A DNA stretch of 64,000 nt from Marisa cornuarietis (GCA_004794655.1 SMMW01000025.1:6607001-6671000), one strand, 5' to 3'; shown: positions 1 through 10,063, numbered from the stretch's first letter. Notes: generated from the letters alone by a model not told the origin. Translations and numbers: made by a program.

Positions 1-344
1 GCACATCCTACAAACAGCACACATCACACTAGGGCGATGAATGAGCCCATCACACGCAAAAGTTTGCTGGTCAACAAAAGTCAAGGAGACATGATGCCCG
101 CAGAACTGCGCCGATTGTCAAGTCTGTTAAAAGGAACCGAAGCCACGGAAACCAAAGAGGCACCGCATTCCAAACGCATGATGGCAGGCCCATCAAAAAG
201 ATACACAACCACAAGTCCAACACAAGGAAGACGTCAGATAAGACAAAAATATGACAGAGCTCTGCCCCCTCCAGCCAGTTAGGCGAAGGGACATCACTCA
301 CTAAATAATACTAATGTTAAATAATACTAAATCATCTATGTTAC
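1..344. other. Unassigned segment at the window edge
   Basis: No recognisable gene. An 81-codon frame lies at 37-282 (+), but it matches no family I recognise and looks like low-complexity basic sequence. It may belong to an element or intron that begins before the window. Confidence 0.4.
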
Positions 345-445
345 GTTCTTCCTGGGTTTTTTAAGAAAAACATTTGTGTTCAGAAATGAATAAGCTATCT
401 TATTTATTAAGTTTTACTTCTAAAAAAACGATGTTGAAGAGTAAC
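345..445 (+). repeat. Direct repeat, left copy, flanking a piggyBac fragment
   Basis: About 100 bp starting GTTCTTCCTGGGTTTTTTAAG and ending near GAGTAACA recurs at 984-1089 in the same orientation with few differences. The two copies bracket the piggyBac N-terminal fragment at 446-926. The right copy corresponds to that element's 5' leader, so the left copy is a duplication of the leader. Confidence 0.8.
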
Positions 446-926
446 AGGAGATATGATGTTGTTCATCTATGAAGAGCTTGTATACATCTATCGGTTTACA
501 ATCTTCCAAAGGTGGAAGATTCTCTACACATTTCAAACCTGGCGTGGCCCTATATTCCGGTAGCAGAGGAAAACCACGAAGGTTTCTACACCATTTGTGG
601 TCATAATCTTCTTCATTCAAAGCAGGAATATCCTCTGGCACGTTTTTTCTTCTGGCATTAGATGTTTCAGACGCACAATGTTCATGGTCGTTGAGGATTT
701 CAAATTCGTCTGCTTCATCCTGCTCGCATGCATCGGCCATGTGTTGGTCTGCTAACTCATTTTCATCAATTAAATCTTTTTCACCTCCCTCTAAAACTTT
801 GCTCTCCTCAACATCTAAGCTTTCCTCTTCTTCATCTTCCTCATCAACCACCTCTATCTCTATTTCGTCCTCAGAACCTTCCATTAACAGATCGCACACC
901 TCTCAAGCTGCGTACCGCCTTGCCAT
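446..926 (-). pseudogene. piggyBac-like transposase, N-terminal fragment
   Basis: Reading on the minus strand from ATG at 926, the start is MARRYAA, then an in-frame TGA, then EVCDLLMEGSEDE. The related relic at 53329 reads MARRYTAQEVCD, so the TGA replaces a Gln codon. A long acidic region follows, as is usual in piggyBac/PGBD N-termini. The conserved entry to the DDE domain comes next (TPGL, then LPPLEDCKPIDVYKLFIDE). The protein stops about 155 residues in, at the left direct repeat, so the whole catalytic core is missing. It is a relic. PGBD4-like piggyBac is the best assignment, because the same N-terminus pairs with a recognisable piggyBac C-terminus at 49.8-50.5 kb. Confidence 0.75.
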
Positions 927-983
927 GTTTCCAATCCAAAAAGACAGGTAGCGTGGGAAAATACAAAGACTTCCTGTTGAAAT

Positions 984-1089
984 GTTCTTCCTGGGTTTTT
1001 TTAAGAAAAAAATTGTGTTCAGAAATGAATAAGCTATCTTATTTATTAAGTTTTTCTTCTTAAAAAAAAAACAATGTTTAAGAGTAACA
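984..1089 (+). repeat. Direct repeat, right copy (piggyBac 5' leader)
   Basis: Second copy of the approximately 100-bp repeat at 345-445. It lies just upstream (minus-strand sense) of the transposase start at 926. The stretch just before it, with GTGGGAAAATACAAAG, resembles the leaders at 46.3 kb and 53.35 kb. Confidence 0.8.
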
Positions 1090-1302
1090 AAATTTAAAAA
1101 GTGCATAACACCATAGGGTGCGAACCAGGTTGAGGTGAAGGTCACGTGATCATGCCTATGAGGGCGAAGCAAAAGGAACGAGTTAAAAATACCAGTTGAA
1201 ATTTCCATCGCAGGCATTTGCCGCACTGTCACGATGATTCGGGTAGAATGGGCTAAGATGTTATGGTTATACCACTATGGGGTTTTTCTCCCTAAACATT
1301 TT

Positions 1303-1520
1303 CAATCAATCCTCTTTGTGCTATTTGCACATAAGGCCTCAACCAGAGCCCGCCACTGATGTCGATCGGCTAAAACCCATTCCAGGCGACCCCATGTCCA
1401 GGCCTTTCCTTTCATCTCCCTTTCCACTTTCATCTCCACTTCTCCAGGTTTCCTTTGGGCGGCCTTGTTTTCTTCTGCTGTCTGGAGTCCATCGTAGGGC
1501 GATTCTGGATTCTAAACATT
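1303..1520 (-). mobile_element. LINE-B 3'-end fragment
   Basis: This matches the 3' terminal part of the LINE-B copy at 36.46-36.64 kb, with the same order of GGCGACCCCATGTCCAG and CCATCGTAGGGCGATTCTGG. On the minus strand the element ends in a GATTGATTG-type tail at about 1303-1312. Only the last 200 bp or so are present, as expected for a severely 5'-truncated LINE insertion. Confidence 0.75.
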
Positions 1521-1545
1521 TTAAAGAAAGATTACTTTTTCTTGC

Positions 1546-1965
1546 CCGGATATAGCCTTAGTTACTGCCATGGCATTAAACACAAGCAACCAACCAACCT
1601 GGTTTGTTGGTGGCTTTTAGGCTACACCACCCTTTTTTTTTTTTTTTTTTTTAAACATATTACCTACCATTTTAAAAGTTTGCTTCCTTGTGTTGGTTTC
1701 TGATACTATTTGTTGTTACCTGGGGTGTTGGTGTCTTAACCTGCTAATATAATATTGCTTTTTTTTTTTTGCCTTAGTTGCTGGCATGGTGTAAAACACA
1801 AACAAACAAATCCTTTTTGTTGGTATATATATATATTTTTATTGTTGTATCACCTGGGGTCGTGTTTTTCATCCTTTTGATGTAGTATAACTCCCTCTTG
1901 CCATGATATAGCCTTAGTTGGGGGCACAATGAAAAACAAACGACCTACTAATGGCCTAAAAACAA
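1546..1965 (+). repeat. Cluster of LINE-A 3'-terminal modules
   Basis: Three degraded copies of the LINE-A terminal motif (ATATAGCCTTAGTTGCTGGC, then GTTAAACAC-(AAAC)n) lie at about 1551-1600, 1772-1812 and 1902-1945. They are separated by remnants of the 3' UTR phrase TTACCTGGGGT. A T-tract (1629-1652) and a short (TA)n (1826-1837) are embedded. No coding sequence is visible. Confidence 0.65.
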
Positions 1966-2132
1966 ACAGCTTACTCTGAAAACCCTAGCTGCTGTGCTGT
2001 TTTCATCCTCAACATGCTGCCCCATGTGTCATTCATGCTAAGGAGCCCAAACCATAATCCCTTATCCATTACTAAAATAATAACTAATGATGTAAATTGT
2101 TTCTGTAAATTTGTTTTTAAAATATGTTGCAG

Positions 2133-2240
2133 ATGAGATACTGAAAGTTAATGATGCTGTTACGAGAGCAATGACAATGTATATGGCTCGTGTCCAAGGT
2201 GTTGGGGAAGAAAATGGAGTTACTCATGGAACCACCAGAG
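2133..2240 (+). CDS. Host gene, internal exon 1 in window: GGA-like, end of GAT domain
   Basis: The exon is bounded by TTGCAG at 2127-2132 and GTATTT from 2241. It encodes xEILKVNDAVTRAMTMY and then ARVQGVGEENGVTHGTTR. The EIL.VND..TR.....Y pattern matches the last helix of the GAT domain in GGA adaptors; TOM1 proteins share it less closely. In this family the GAT domain binds ARF-GTP and ubiquitin at the trans-Golgi network and endosomes. The exon starts in phase 2, so the first codon is split with an exon upstream of the window, and it ends in phase 1, matching the next exon at 13029. VHS and most of GAT must be encoded to the left. The frame is open throughout and the splice sites are consensus. 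The family name rests on this short helix and the next exon. Confidence 0.7.
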
Positions 2241-2639
2241 GTATTTATTTGTTTTTAGCTATTTAATGTGCTTAACAATGTATATCATATAATTGCCCCA
2301 GTTAAGCCAATTTTTTTTCCACTAGACCTCATGGGAAGAACGTAAATATTTGATTCCTTTAACTTTAACTGAGGGTTATTCTGTTCAAAGAGGATAAGAG
2401 TGACCACTTAGGCGGGAAAGTGAAGGCGCCCTGAGCTGTATGTGACTGCGGCCACGCTTTTCTTTTACAAGTATCAGTGTTTACATGAGGATGCCGGGTG
2501 GTACATGTTGCAGTGGGCCGAGTTGTCACAACTCTTGAACTAAAGGTTTTCGATTGTTCTTTTTTCTGAAAGATGAAGAAGGGTGAATTGACAGTATTTC
2601 CTTTCTTTAGTAGATTTAATAAGTCGCATTTATCTTTGG

Positions 2640-3700
2640 TTTTGCCGCATATGCTGCTGCTTAGAAGTTTCGTCAGTCTTGTGTTGTCATTTCCATAGAT
2701 GTAAGAAGTGGGTGCAGAAGTGCTGGAGAAGCGATCTTTTGGGACATCCGGCATGGTATTTGCATGCAAACTATGCTCTCTGCTCTGATCATTTTGAACC
2801 AAGCCCTTTCATGAACCTCATGAAGAAACACTGCTGGCTGATGTGGTGTGCAGTTCCAACCATCTTTGATGTACAGAATTTACTGGAATAAATAGATTTT
2901 TTCCAGGATGGATAGCAAGAACTGTATCCAAATGGCTCCTTGCCTCTCAGAAAAACAAAGTTCCCAGGTTTTTCAGCCCTGCAGGTAAAGTTTGCCTCTC
3001 AGGTTCTATTGCACAGTATTGCAGCTGGCATATCAACAGTGGTAACTTTGGGAGTGTTGTCAGAAGAACCTCTGAGATTGCTTTCTTTGTTGAACACATT
3101 TGATCAACTGGTTAATGCCTTCAACAGCCTTAGCAACTTAAGCAGCCAAACAAAAAGTCGCATCACATAGAGTTTTTGCATGAAACTTTGTCATGGTTGT
3201 TGTCACCTAAAAGCAATTCATCATGTATGATTGGATGGAAAATTGTTATACACAGCTTACTTAAACTCTGAGACTATCTTCGCAAAACAAATGAGGTTAA
3301 ATTCTTCCACATTAGTAGACTAGACCAAGACTTTGTAGAAAACCTCTTTTCTGTAATACAAAGAAAAGGAAGACATGGAGATAATCCAAGTCCCTGGCAA
3401 TTTTCGGTTCTTTCTGTGCCAGGTGATGGTGGATGGTCTTATCATGCAATGTGAAAGAAATAACTGCATTGAAGACAGAGATCACTTTCTCTTGACGCTG
3501 AGCAACATCAGTACTCAGTGCACTCAAGCAATTTCTGATGCAGGATGTGAGCTAAGCAAAAGATGTGATATCTCCCAGTATGCTTTTACCAACTCTGTCG
3601 AGGAACTATCGATTCCTGAGGACCATATTTTAACTCTTTCTCCGCGGGGGTTCCGCGTCATAATGCCAGTTACTATGCGTTCACAAGTAGGGTAGCATCA
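2640..3700 (+). pseudogene. P-element/THAP9-like transposase relic
   Basis: Several shifted frames together give P-element landmarks in order. A THAP zinc-finger core lies at 2679-2891, with WVQKC, then ALCSDHFEPSPF, then AVPTIF. A segment like the central transposase domain lies at 2940-3170 (VKFASQVLLHSIAAGIST). The hallmark RLDQDFVENLFSVIQRKGR then GDNPSPWQFS lies at about 3316-3411, continuing in another frame as MVDGLIMQ. The order and spacing fit the P-element/THAP9 family, in which the THAP domain binds DNA and the core cuts and joins it. At least three frame changes and several stops show an old inactive copy, sitting in a host intron. No terminal inverted repeats were identified. Confidence 0.75.
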
Positions 3701-3720
3701 TATAACACACACCCCTGTTT

Positions 3721-4185
3721 GCAAATGAATTAATACATAAGGGAGGAAACTACTGAAACCTTATGGAATTACTTCCCGTTAACAGCTGAAAAAGTCAACC
3801 AATCACTTATTTTGTTTTATCCGAAAGTCAGTCTCTTACTTGATCAAGCGCCATATTAAAGTCTGTTGCCAGTTACTCAATTTGAAATGGATTTGTATTT
3901 TAACAACTGAACATGAGAAGAAAACAGTAAGTAATATTTAAAGTCTAATGTATATTCTAATAAGATGTATGGTTGTTAAGCATTTCATGTTTATATATTA
4001 TTTTTTTCTGTTAATTTCAAAATGTACTTTCTTCCCAATCTATGAGTTATCCATCCTGTCCAGTTACAATCTTTCATTTGATTTTAGTACAAGAAAACCA
4101 GACCTATATTTCTTAAAATTCACACCACGTAAAAGTTTAAAAAATGCTCTTTACGAAACTTCAATGGCGGGCATTTGCGGCCAAA
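3721..4185 (+). repeat. R1 interspersed repeat, copy 1
   Basis: A non-coding repeat with ACATAAGGGAGGAAACTACT, GCGCCATATT, ATGGATTTGTATTT, AGTAATATTTAAAGTCTAAT, and AAAAATGCTCTTTA near its end. Related copies lie at 45778-46250 (+), 32940-33185 (-) and 48436-48600 (-). The class is unknown. One end abuts piggyBac-like leader sequence in the 46-kb copy, so R1 may be non-coding piggyBac sequence. Confidence 0.65.
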
Positions 4186-4189
4186 GGCT

Positions 4190-4471
4190 AAGAGTTCTAA
4201 CTTACATTGCTGCTTGCATCGCCAAGAGGGAGGGCACACGATGGAGGAGATGGCAACACCTCTTTCTCTACGCCAATCCAATCAAGGGACAGCAGGTGCA
4301 GAGGGTTGCTGGGTTTAGTTACCTTGGTACAGTGATAGATGGAAGGCTCTCCTTTAGTGATCATGCACACCAAGTTTACAAAAAGGCCCAGCAACGACTG
4401 TACTTTCTGAGGAAATTCCGCAGTTTCAGCGTCAGCTCTAGGGTGCTGGAGACTGTCTACAAGTTGATTTG
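4190..4471 (+). pseudogene. Rex1/CR1-group LINE RT fragment
   Basis: The open frame reads FSYLGTVIDGRLSFSDHAH, then KKAQQRLYFLRKFRSFSVSS, then a stop at TVYKLI. This is the segment just after the RT palm in Rex1/Babar-like LINEs, where SYLGT and KAQQRLY are characteristic. Endonuclease, catalytic palm and 3' end are absent. The neighbouring element at 4568-5645 is of the same type but in the opposite orientation, so the two may be inverted pieces of one insertion. Confidence 0.65.
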
Positions 4472-4719
4472 ATTTGAAAAAGGTACAAAGGAAAGCTTTT
4501 CCAGAATGTAAAGAAATTACTATAGGAAAGCAAGAAGGAACTGTAAGAGAGACCCTGTTGTCAGTTAACAATGACAATGACCAACTTTATTTGTCCAAGT
4601 GGGCAATTTGAATCTGGGAATGTGCTCTAGTCGCAAAAGTAAAAGTTAGAAATAAAGGTAAGAAATAAAGTTCATTGCAAGGTGCGGCATTAAGGATGTC
4701 AACAGTGAAAAATGAAAAA

Positions 4720-4990
4720 AGGTAAAAGGTAAAGGTCATCCCATAACCTTTTCAGGTCATTGGGGAGTGAGGTGTTAGAGACCCTACTTTTCTCGGGGCC
4801 AGCTTTTACATGAAGGTGGTGCCAATCTCCTCTCCCTTGCTGCCTTACCTTCCCCAACCCTCTATGGAGTCAGGTACCCATTCCCATCAGCTGGGTCGAC
4901 TGGGGGACGTATGCTGCGCTTATCGGGAATTGAACCAGCGCGCTCTCGGTTCGGTCGCCAGCGCTCTAACCACTCGGCCATCCGCTATAA
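4720..4990 (-). mobile_element. tRNA-derived SINE
   Basis: Reading the minus strand from about 4988, a tRNA-like head contains GGCCGAGTGG (A box) and GGTTCAATTCC (B box) about 34 bp apart. A non-tRNA body follows, ending in an ACCTTT-rich tail at 4720-4735. Head, body and simple-repeat tail are the defining layout of a tRNA-derived SINE. It lies in the 3' UTR of a Rex1-like LINE in the same orientation. The head resembles a Ser/Leu-type tRNA, but the anticodon arm has decayed. Confidence 0.75.
4926..4980 (-). promoter_or_regulatory. Internal RNA polymerase III promoter of the SINE (A and B boxes)
   Basis: The A box TGGCCGAGTGG is at 4970-4980 and the B box GGTTCAATTCC at 4926-4936, both on the minus strand. 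Their sequence and spacing are those of a type 2 Pol III promoter. Whether it is still active cannot be judged. Confidence 0.7.
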
Positions 4991-5033
4991 AATGAAAAAA
5001 GAAGTGGGCAAGAGACAATTGTATTATGTCAAT

Positions 5034-5103
5034 CATATATATATATATATATTTACATCAAGGATAATCATGTTTGCACCTACAATAGCACACACACACA
5101 CAC
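5034..5103. repeat. Microsatellites (AT)n and (CA)n
   Basis: An (AT)n run at about 5034-5052 and a (CA)n run at about 5089-5103 lie 35 bp apart, inside the degraded Rex1 region. Confidence 0.9.
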
Positions 5104-6179
5104 CATTGACAGTTCATCTAAGATTAAGCAGCTGGCCTGCAGATGGCACACATGATTTCAAGTGCCTGTTACTTTTACATATAGGCATGGCATAACGTTT
5201 CCCTCAGCTTAATAATACAAATTCTTTTGTTAGTACATGTTCAGGTAATGATAAAATGCATGAAGCTTTCCTTACTATTTGTTGGTCACAGAAGGAAGCT
5301 AAATCCCTCTGTTAATCCCAATTATCTTCGATGTTCATAACACTGTTCAGACTGTTCCTATCATGGACAGAGAGATTACAAAACCAGCATACAAATGAGA
5401 AAGATAAAAGACTCTCAATAAATGACTGGTAGAAATGGCCTAAAATTGTTTGACTAACTGAAAAACTATTTAACTTACGCAGAAGGTACATTCTTTGTTG
5501 GCCATGTTTAACAATGTGTTTGGTGTTTAAATTCCATTTGAGTTGGCTATCAAAAATACACCCAGATACCTGAAAGAGTTAACAGTTTCAACAGGTTTAC
5601 TGTGTATCTGTCACGTCACCGCGAAGTGTATCAGTCTCTCAATTCTTTCAACACCTACACGGAGCCTGACAAATACGTGCTCTTTCACACAAATTAAAAG
5701 AAAAGAATGATTTGTCTAACGAATCGCCCCCATGGGCCCGGCTTCTCGTGCCGGGGGTGAACACCCAGCCTCTCTCTGGCTGGGTGACTAAGCTGGTCCA
5801 CCCCTTTCTCTTATGCTTTTCTTGTTTCTCCCTCACTGGCCCTTTCACCTATACTCTTTTTCTACTCAACCATCTCCCTATGACACTACTGTTTGTCTTT
5901 TCTATCTTCTGCCTACACCAGTCTTTCCCTGCCCTCTTTTTCCATCATGCCTTTCTTTTAATATAGCTCTTTTCTCTGTGGCCTCCTTAAGGCCCCCCTG
6001 CGTTTGCTGTGCCGTGTCGAGGGAGGATGGGATCCTGGAGGTTGAGGTCCCTGATGGGCTGCGGCCCACTATACCAACACACCTCTTTGGCCTGGACTTC
6101 TCCTAGACGGGAGGTTGGTGTGGCCCACACCAATCAAGCGGCTGGTCGTGCATTGCCCTAGCTTTGCTAGAAGGCTGCA

Positions 6180-6934
6180 TCCCAAGGGGCTAGCTTTTGC
6201 AAGACCCAAGCCCGCTGCTTTCTCTGCAGCGGGACTGGCCATTTGGCAGCTGATAGTTCCTCAAGCGCCAAGTGTGCAAACTGTGACGGGTCTCACGTTG
6301 CTTCATCCAAGGACTGCCCGAAGTGGAAGGAAGAGGCAGCCATCCAGCGCATACGCGCGGAATCTGACGTCTCTTACGCTGATGCTTGCCGTCGTGTAGT
6401 GGGTGGACCCTCAGGAGCAACTACTGCAAGCTTCACTTCCTACTCGGCAGTCGTTGCAAAACGATCGTCAGTCTCTGTATCGATCCAGACGGACATGACA
6501 TGGGTCTCTTTGGAGGGCCCTGTCCGAGTCCGTCAAGCTATGCCTCCTCCTTCTCTTCCTGCAAGCATTGGTGGCTCCCAGTCATCATAGGCCTCTCAAA
6601 CTCAAAGCAAACAAACCTTACCAGTCAGACCTCCACGCAAACCAGAACGAAACACAAAATCTCCAAAATGTAAAAACACTACACCACAAACAAGAAAGAC
6701 CCACAAGCAAAAACAAAATCACCAGACAAACTTTCTACACAACACAAAACATCTGGAGTCGCCACTGCAGTAAATTCTGTCCCTGTAGCTAACCGTTTTG
6801 CCTCTTTTGGCGAGCAGGGGATGGACGTGGATGAACAAGGTCTTGCGTTGCCTTCTCCATCCTGCCTTCCACTGCCTTCTCCTTCTTCTTCTCCTTCTTC
6901 TGTGAGGTGCTCTGTGTCCCACCCTCACAGATAA
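6180..6934 (+). pseudogene. LINE-A ORF1 (gag-like), C-terminal remnant
   Basis: The zinc-knuckle region is recognisable by comparison with 19621-19800: GASFC, CANCDGSHVASSKDC. It is joined directly to 5' UTR sequence by a deletion. The downstream signature SIQTDMTWVS and the Pro/Ser-rich tail ending in PHR-stop are present, with a frame change near 6590. In I-group LINEs this protein binds element RNA. The N-terminal two thirds are missing. Confidence 0.75.
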
Positions 6935-6937
6935 AAC

Positions 6938-7579
6938 ATGTCTACCATCCTTCAATGGAACTGCCGAGGGATCCGAGCCAACTTTGAAGAGCTCCAATGC
7001 CTAGCATCTTGTTTCCCCTGTGGGGCGGGGCATCGGGGGGAGTTGTTGGAATACATTTTTATGGAAAGGGATCTATGCCTTCTAAACGACGGCTCAAACA
7101 CCTTTTGCCGTCCTTCCTGTGGCACTGTCTCTGCTGTGGATTTGTCGGTCGTCAGCCCCACACTACTACTCGATTTGAACTGGACAGTATATGACGACCT
7201 GTGTGGCAGCGACCACTTCCCAATAGTTTTACAGCTCTTAACTCCTCTAGAGCAGGAAGGTACTTTCCGCGAGGGTGGGTGGAACCTGTCTAGAGCACAC
7301 TGGCCTGCTTTTCAGGCCCTCTGTAACACCCGGCTTTTCTCAGGCTCTAGTTTTAACTTAGATGTAGAGGACTCTAGGGACGATCCTACATTACATCCTA
7401 TTAACCAGTTTACCTCTACTTTAACTGAGATAGCTTCAGAAACAATCCCTAGACGAGAACTTCAAAATCGCCGACCACGCGTACTGTGGTTTACTGAGGA
7501 GTGCAGGGTGGCCCAGCATGCTCAGAAGAAGGCCCAGCGCCTTGCCTTCCGCCACCCAACTCCTGAAAATGTGATTTAA
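6938..7579 (+). pseudogene. LINE-A ORF2, endonuclease fragment
   Basis: The start MSTILQWNCRGIRANFEEL is intact, three bases after the ORF1 stop. A deletion after residue 26 removes the catalytic QE and GDFN motifs, although the AVDLSVVSP and CGSDHFPI motifs remain. The frame ends at 7579 (ENVI-stop), where better copies read ENVINFKR. The APE-type endonuclease would nick target DNA; this copy cannot. Confidence 0.8.
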
Positions 7580-7626
7580 ACGTTGCAGAACTCAGGCTTG
7601 TTTTACATTTAAACAGGCAAGGAAAC

Positions 7627-7975
7627 TTGCGTGGCAAAGGTATGTGTCCTCATTGTCCTCCCGTACCACTTCCCAGGCGGTGTGGGCGGCCATGTCAGCT
7701 GGGGTATCGTGCCCTGGTCCGCTCCAAGCTAGACTATGGATCCATTATCTATGGCTCTGCTCAAGAGTCCTATCTCAAAATTCTTGATCCTATTCACCAT
7801 CAAGGGCTCCGCATCTGTTTGGGTGCCTTCCGCACCACTCCTGTACAAAGTTTGTACACAGAAGCTGGTGAGCCTCCACTTTCTCTCCATCGTCTGAAAC
7901 TCATGCTGTCCTCTGTCTGTCGCTTAAAAGCTCATCCTGGAAACCCTTCTTACCGTGCTGTTTTCTGACCTCAGC
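7627..7975 (+). pseudogene. LINE-A ORF2, post-RT segment
   Basis: After a deletion, the frame resumes in the region after the RT palm: ALVRSKLDYGSIIYGSA, HHQGLRICLGAFRTTPVQS. It stops at 7966 (VF-stop where other copies read VFGPQ). All RT catalytic motifs are lost. Confidence 0.8.
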
Positions 7976-8040
7976 ATGCTGCCCTGTATGCCATTCATAC
8001 CAAGGAGCTAAAACCAGTATCACTCCGTGTTGAACCTCAC

Positions 8041-8920
8041 TTGCAAGCAGCCGGAGTAGATATTCAGCAGGTAGAGACTCTCCCTCTCTTAGCAGCTCCT
8101 CCTTGGACTCTTCCTGTTCCAGAGATCCGTCTTGATCTTTGCGCTTTCAAGAAAGGAGACACCTGTGATCTCATCTTTCTTCAGCGTTTTCAAGAACTGC
8201 TTTCTGACTATCCTGGTTTCTGTTCTGTCTTTACAGATGGCTCCAAAGTCCCGAACGGTGGCCCTGTGGCTGCGGCAGCAGTCCCGTCCTGCCAACCCCA
8301 ACAGGCCTCTTCTGCCCGACTTGCGGATGGCTGCTCTATCTTCTCTGCAGAACTTCAAGCCATCTTGCTAGCCTTGCAGCATGTTCACCGCTCTTTGGAG
8401 CAAAACTTTCTGATCATTTCAGACTCACTATCGGCTCTCCAAGCTCTTCTTTCCCAGCGTTTCGACCACCCCCTGGTGGTCCAGATTCATACGATCCATG
8501 CAGCCTTACTCCGACGGAAGAAAGACATTGTTTTCATCTGGGCTCCTGGCCATGCAGGTATCCCAGGCAATGTTCGAGCGGACCAGGCCGCCAAGGCTGC
8601 ATGTCAGTCTCCTGGTAAACTACTCTCAATTGTATCAGCAGACTGTAAATCTGTCCTCTTGGCCTATGTTCAGTCCCTGTGGCAATGCCATTGGGACACT
8701 CTGGGCCAAAATAAGTTACATGCCACCCTTTCCTCTCTTTCAGAACGCCTGCCTTCATGCCGTCCTGTGCAGCGGGAGGAGGTAGTTCTTACTAGATTAA
8801 AGGTAGGACACACCTATGCCATGCAGTCACACCTCTTGAAAGGTGAACCACCGCCAGTTTGTCCCTGGTGCCAGGGACTTTTGAGTGTCGAACATGTCAT
8901 GATTGCTTGTTTTAAATTCC
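8041..8920 (+). pseudogene. LINE-A ORF2, RNase H domain (acidic residues kept)
   Basis: This is a 357-codon frame with a full RNase H layout: FTDGSK, AELQAILLAL, ISDSLSAL, then HAGIPGNVRADQAA. All four expected acidic positions (D, E, D, D) are present. A C-terminal CPWC-x8-H-x4-C-like zinc motif follows (PPVCPWCQ, EHVMIAC). At about 8907 a deletion fuses the frame to 3' UTR sequence, so the last 20-odd codons come from non-coding DNA. RNase H would remove RNA from the cDNA hybrid. The domain is preserved, but the upstream RT is gone. Confidence 0.8.
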
Positions 8921-9157
8921 TGTTAGTTTTGGCTTATGGTTTTGGTTTGTTGACGGCCTTTTGGCCACAACAACCACTTTTATACCCGAACCACTCTTTT
9001 AAAAATTCTCTTGTTTGTGTTGTTTTTATTGGAATGACGCTGTTATATCTTTTGAAGATCTCTTTGATTCCTGGAACTTTTGTCATAAATTTGTCGTTCA
9101 TCGCCATGATATAGCCTTAGTTGCTGGCACAGCGTTAAACACTAACAAACAAACAAA

Positions 9158-9507
9158 CATCCTTTTTATGTACTATTACCTTTTCTCACTGCGATATGAC
9201 CTTAGTTGCTGGCACGGTGTAAAACACAAACAAATCCTGTTCGGTGGGAGGAGGTAGTTCTTACCAGATTAAGGTTAGGACACACCTATGCCATGCAGTC
9301 GCACCTCTTATGAGATGAACCCTCATCAGTTTGACCTTGGTTTGGGGGAATTTTCGCTGTTGTGCATGTTTTAATTACTTGTCCTGGTTTCCAGAGTATT
9401 CAACAGCAGTTTTTTATAGCAGGCTTTTTGTTTTTCTTGTTTAGGTCCATCCCATCAGCAGCTACATATTACCTACTATTTTATAATTTTGTTCCTTGTG
9501 TTGTCTT
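9158..9507 (+). mobile_element. LINE-A 3' fragments, two degraded pieces
   Basis: A terminal module lies at 9160-9233 (GACCTTAGTTGCTGGCACGG, then AAAACACAAACAAA). A second, more decayed piece of the C-terminal coding end follows at about 9238-9490 (GGAGGAGGTAGTTCTTACC). Both are 5'-truncated. Confidence 0.7.
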
Positions 9508-10047
9508 TCATGCCGTCCTGTGCGGCAGGAGGAGGTAGTACTTACTAGATTAAAGGTAGGACACACCTATGCCACGCAGTCACACCTCCTGAAAGGTGAA
9601 CCACCGCCAGTTTGTCCCTGGTGCCAGGGAGTTTTGAGTGTTGAACATGTCTTGATTGCTTGTCCGGGACTTCAGAGTGTCCAACAGCAGTTTTTTACCG
9701 TAAACTCTTTGTTTTCTTTGTTTAGGTCCATCCCACCGGCAGCTATCTTTACCTTTTTAAGGAGGATAGGGCTTTATCACAAGATTTAAGGTTTTATAAG
9801 TTCATTGTTTTTGGTTTTTTGCTTAGTTAGTGGCCTTTTGGGCCACAACACCCATTTGTATATGTCACTCCCTTTTTTATGTTGTTCCTGGCTTGTGTTG
9901 GTTTTTAAGATGTGGTTATTATACTTAGGGCTTGGTCCCTAAACTTTTTAAAGCTAAATAACTGTTCCCGCCGTGATATAGCCCTAGTTGCTGACACGGC
10001 GTTAAACACAAACAAACAAACAAAAATTGTGTTGTCTTTTTTTTTTG
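9508..10047 (+). mobile_element. LINE-A 3' fragment with intact coding end
   Basis: The frame at 9496-9789 encodes the last ORF2 residues: CRPVRQEEVVLTRLKVGHTY, PVCPWCQGVLSVEHVLIACP, ending RRIGLYHKI-stop. The normal 3' UTR and a GCGTTAAACAC-(AAAC)n terminus follow at about 10021. It is 5'-truncated, as typical LINE insertions are. It ends just before the TTAA of the piggyBac element at 10052. Confidence 0.8.
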
Positions 10048-10063
10048 TTAACCCTACCAGACC
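10048..10063 (+). repeat. piggyBac left TTAA plus terminal inverted repeat
   Basis: TTAA followed by CCCTACCAGACC. The 12-bp repeat is the exact reverse complement of 12065-12076. Confidence 0.85.

Larger units (their letters stand above)
4568..5645 (-). mobile_element. Rex1-like LINE, 5'-truncated, minus strand
   Basis: On the minus strand from about 5640, the translation gives QQRMYLLRKLNSFSVSQT, then SFIESLLSFSFVCWF, then NSLNSVMNIEDN, with stops between. This is the C-terminal part of a Rex1-type RT. The 3' terminus at 4568-4610 has the typical CCCACTTGGACAAATAAAGTT ending. The 3' UTR is interrupted by a SINE at 4720-4990. The same 3' terminus type appears at 14.95, 31.45 and 48.7 kb. 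Confidence 0.7.
5733..9157 (+). mobile_element. LINE-A copy 1 (internally deleted)
   Basis: It begins with the family 5' terminus TGGGCCCGGCTTCTCGTGCC, also seen at 18421 and 37691, and ends with GCGTTAAACAC-(TAAC)(AAAC)n at 9157. Three internal deletions join the 5' UTR to the ORF1 zinc knuckles (about 6180), skip the middle of the endonuclease (about 7017), and remove nearly the whole RT (about 7692). The RNase H part is comparatively well kept. It is defective and could only move in trans. Confidence 0.85.

Noticed and set aside
37..282. 81-codon open frame at the left edge
   Set aside because: No recognisable domain, no homologous copy elsewhere in the window, and equally long frames on the opposite strand.
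4926..4988. A tRNA gene on the minus strand
   Set aside because: The A and B boxes are present, but the cloverleaf is degraded, and it continues into a 200-bp body with a simple-repeat tail, so it is a SINE head.
5712..6106. Open frames in the LINE-A 5' UTR (also at 18366, 37690 and 59641)
   Set aside because: The UTR is pyrimidine-rich and open in several frames; frames are not conserved among copies.
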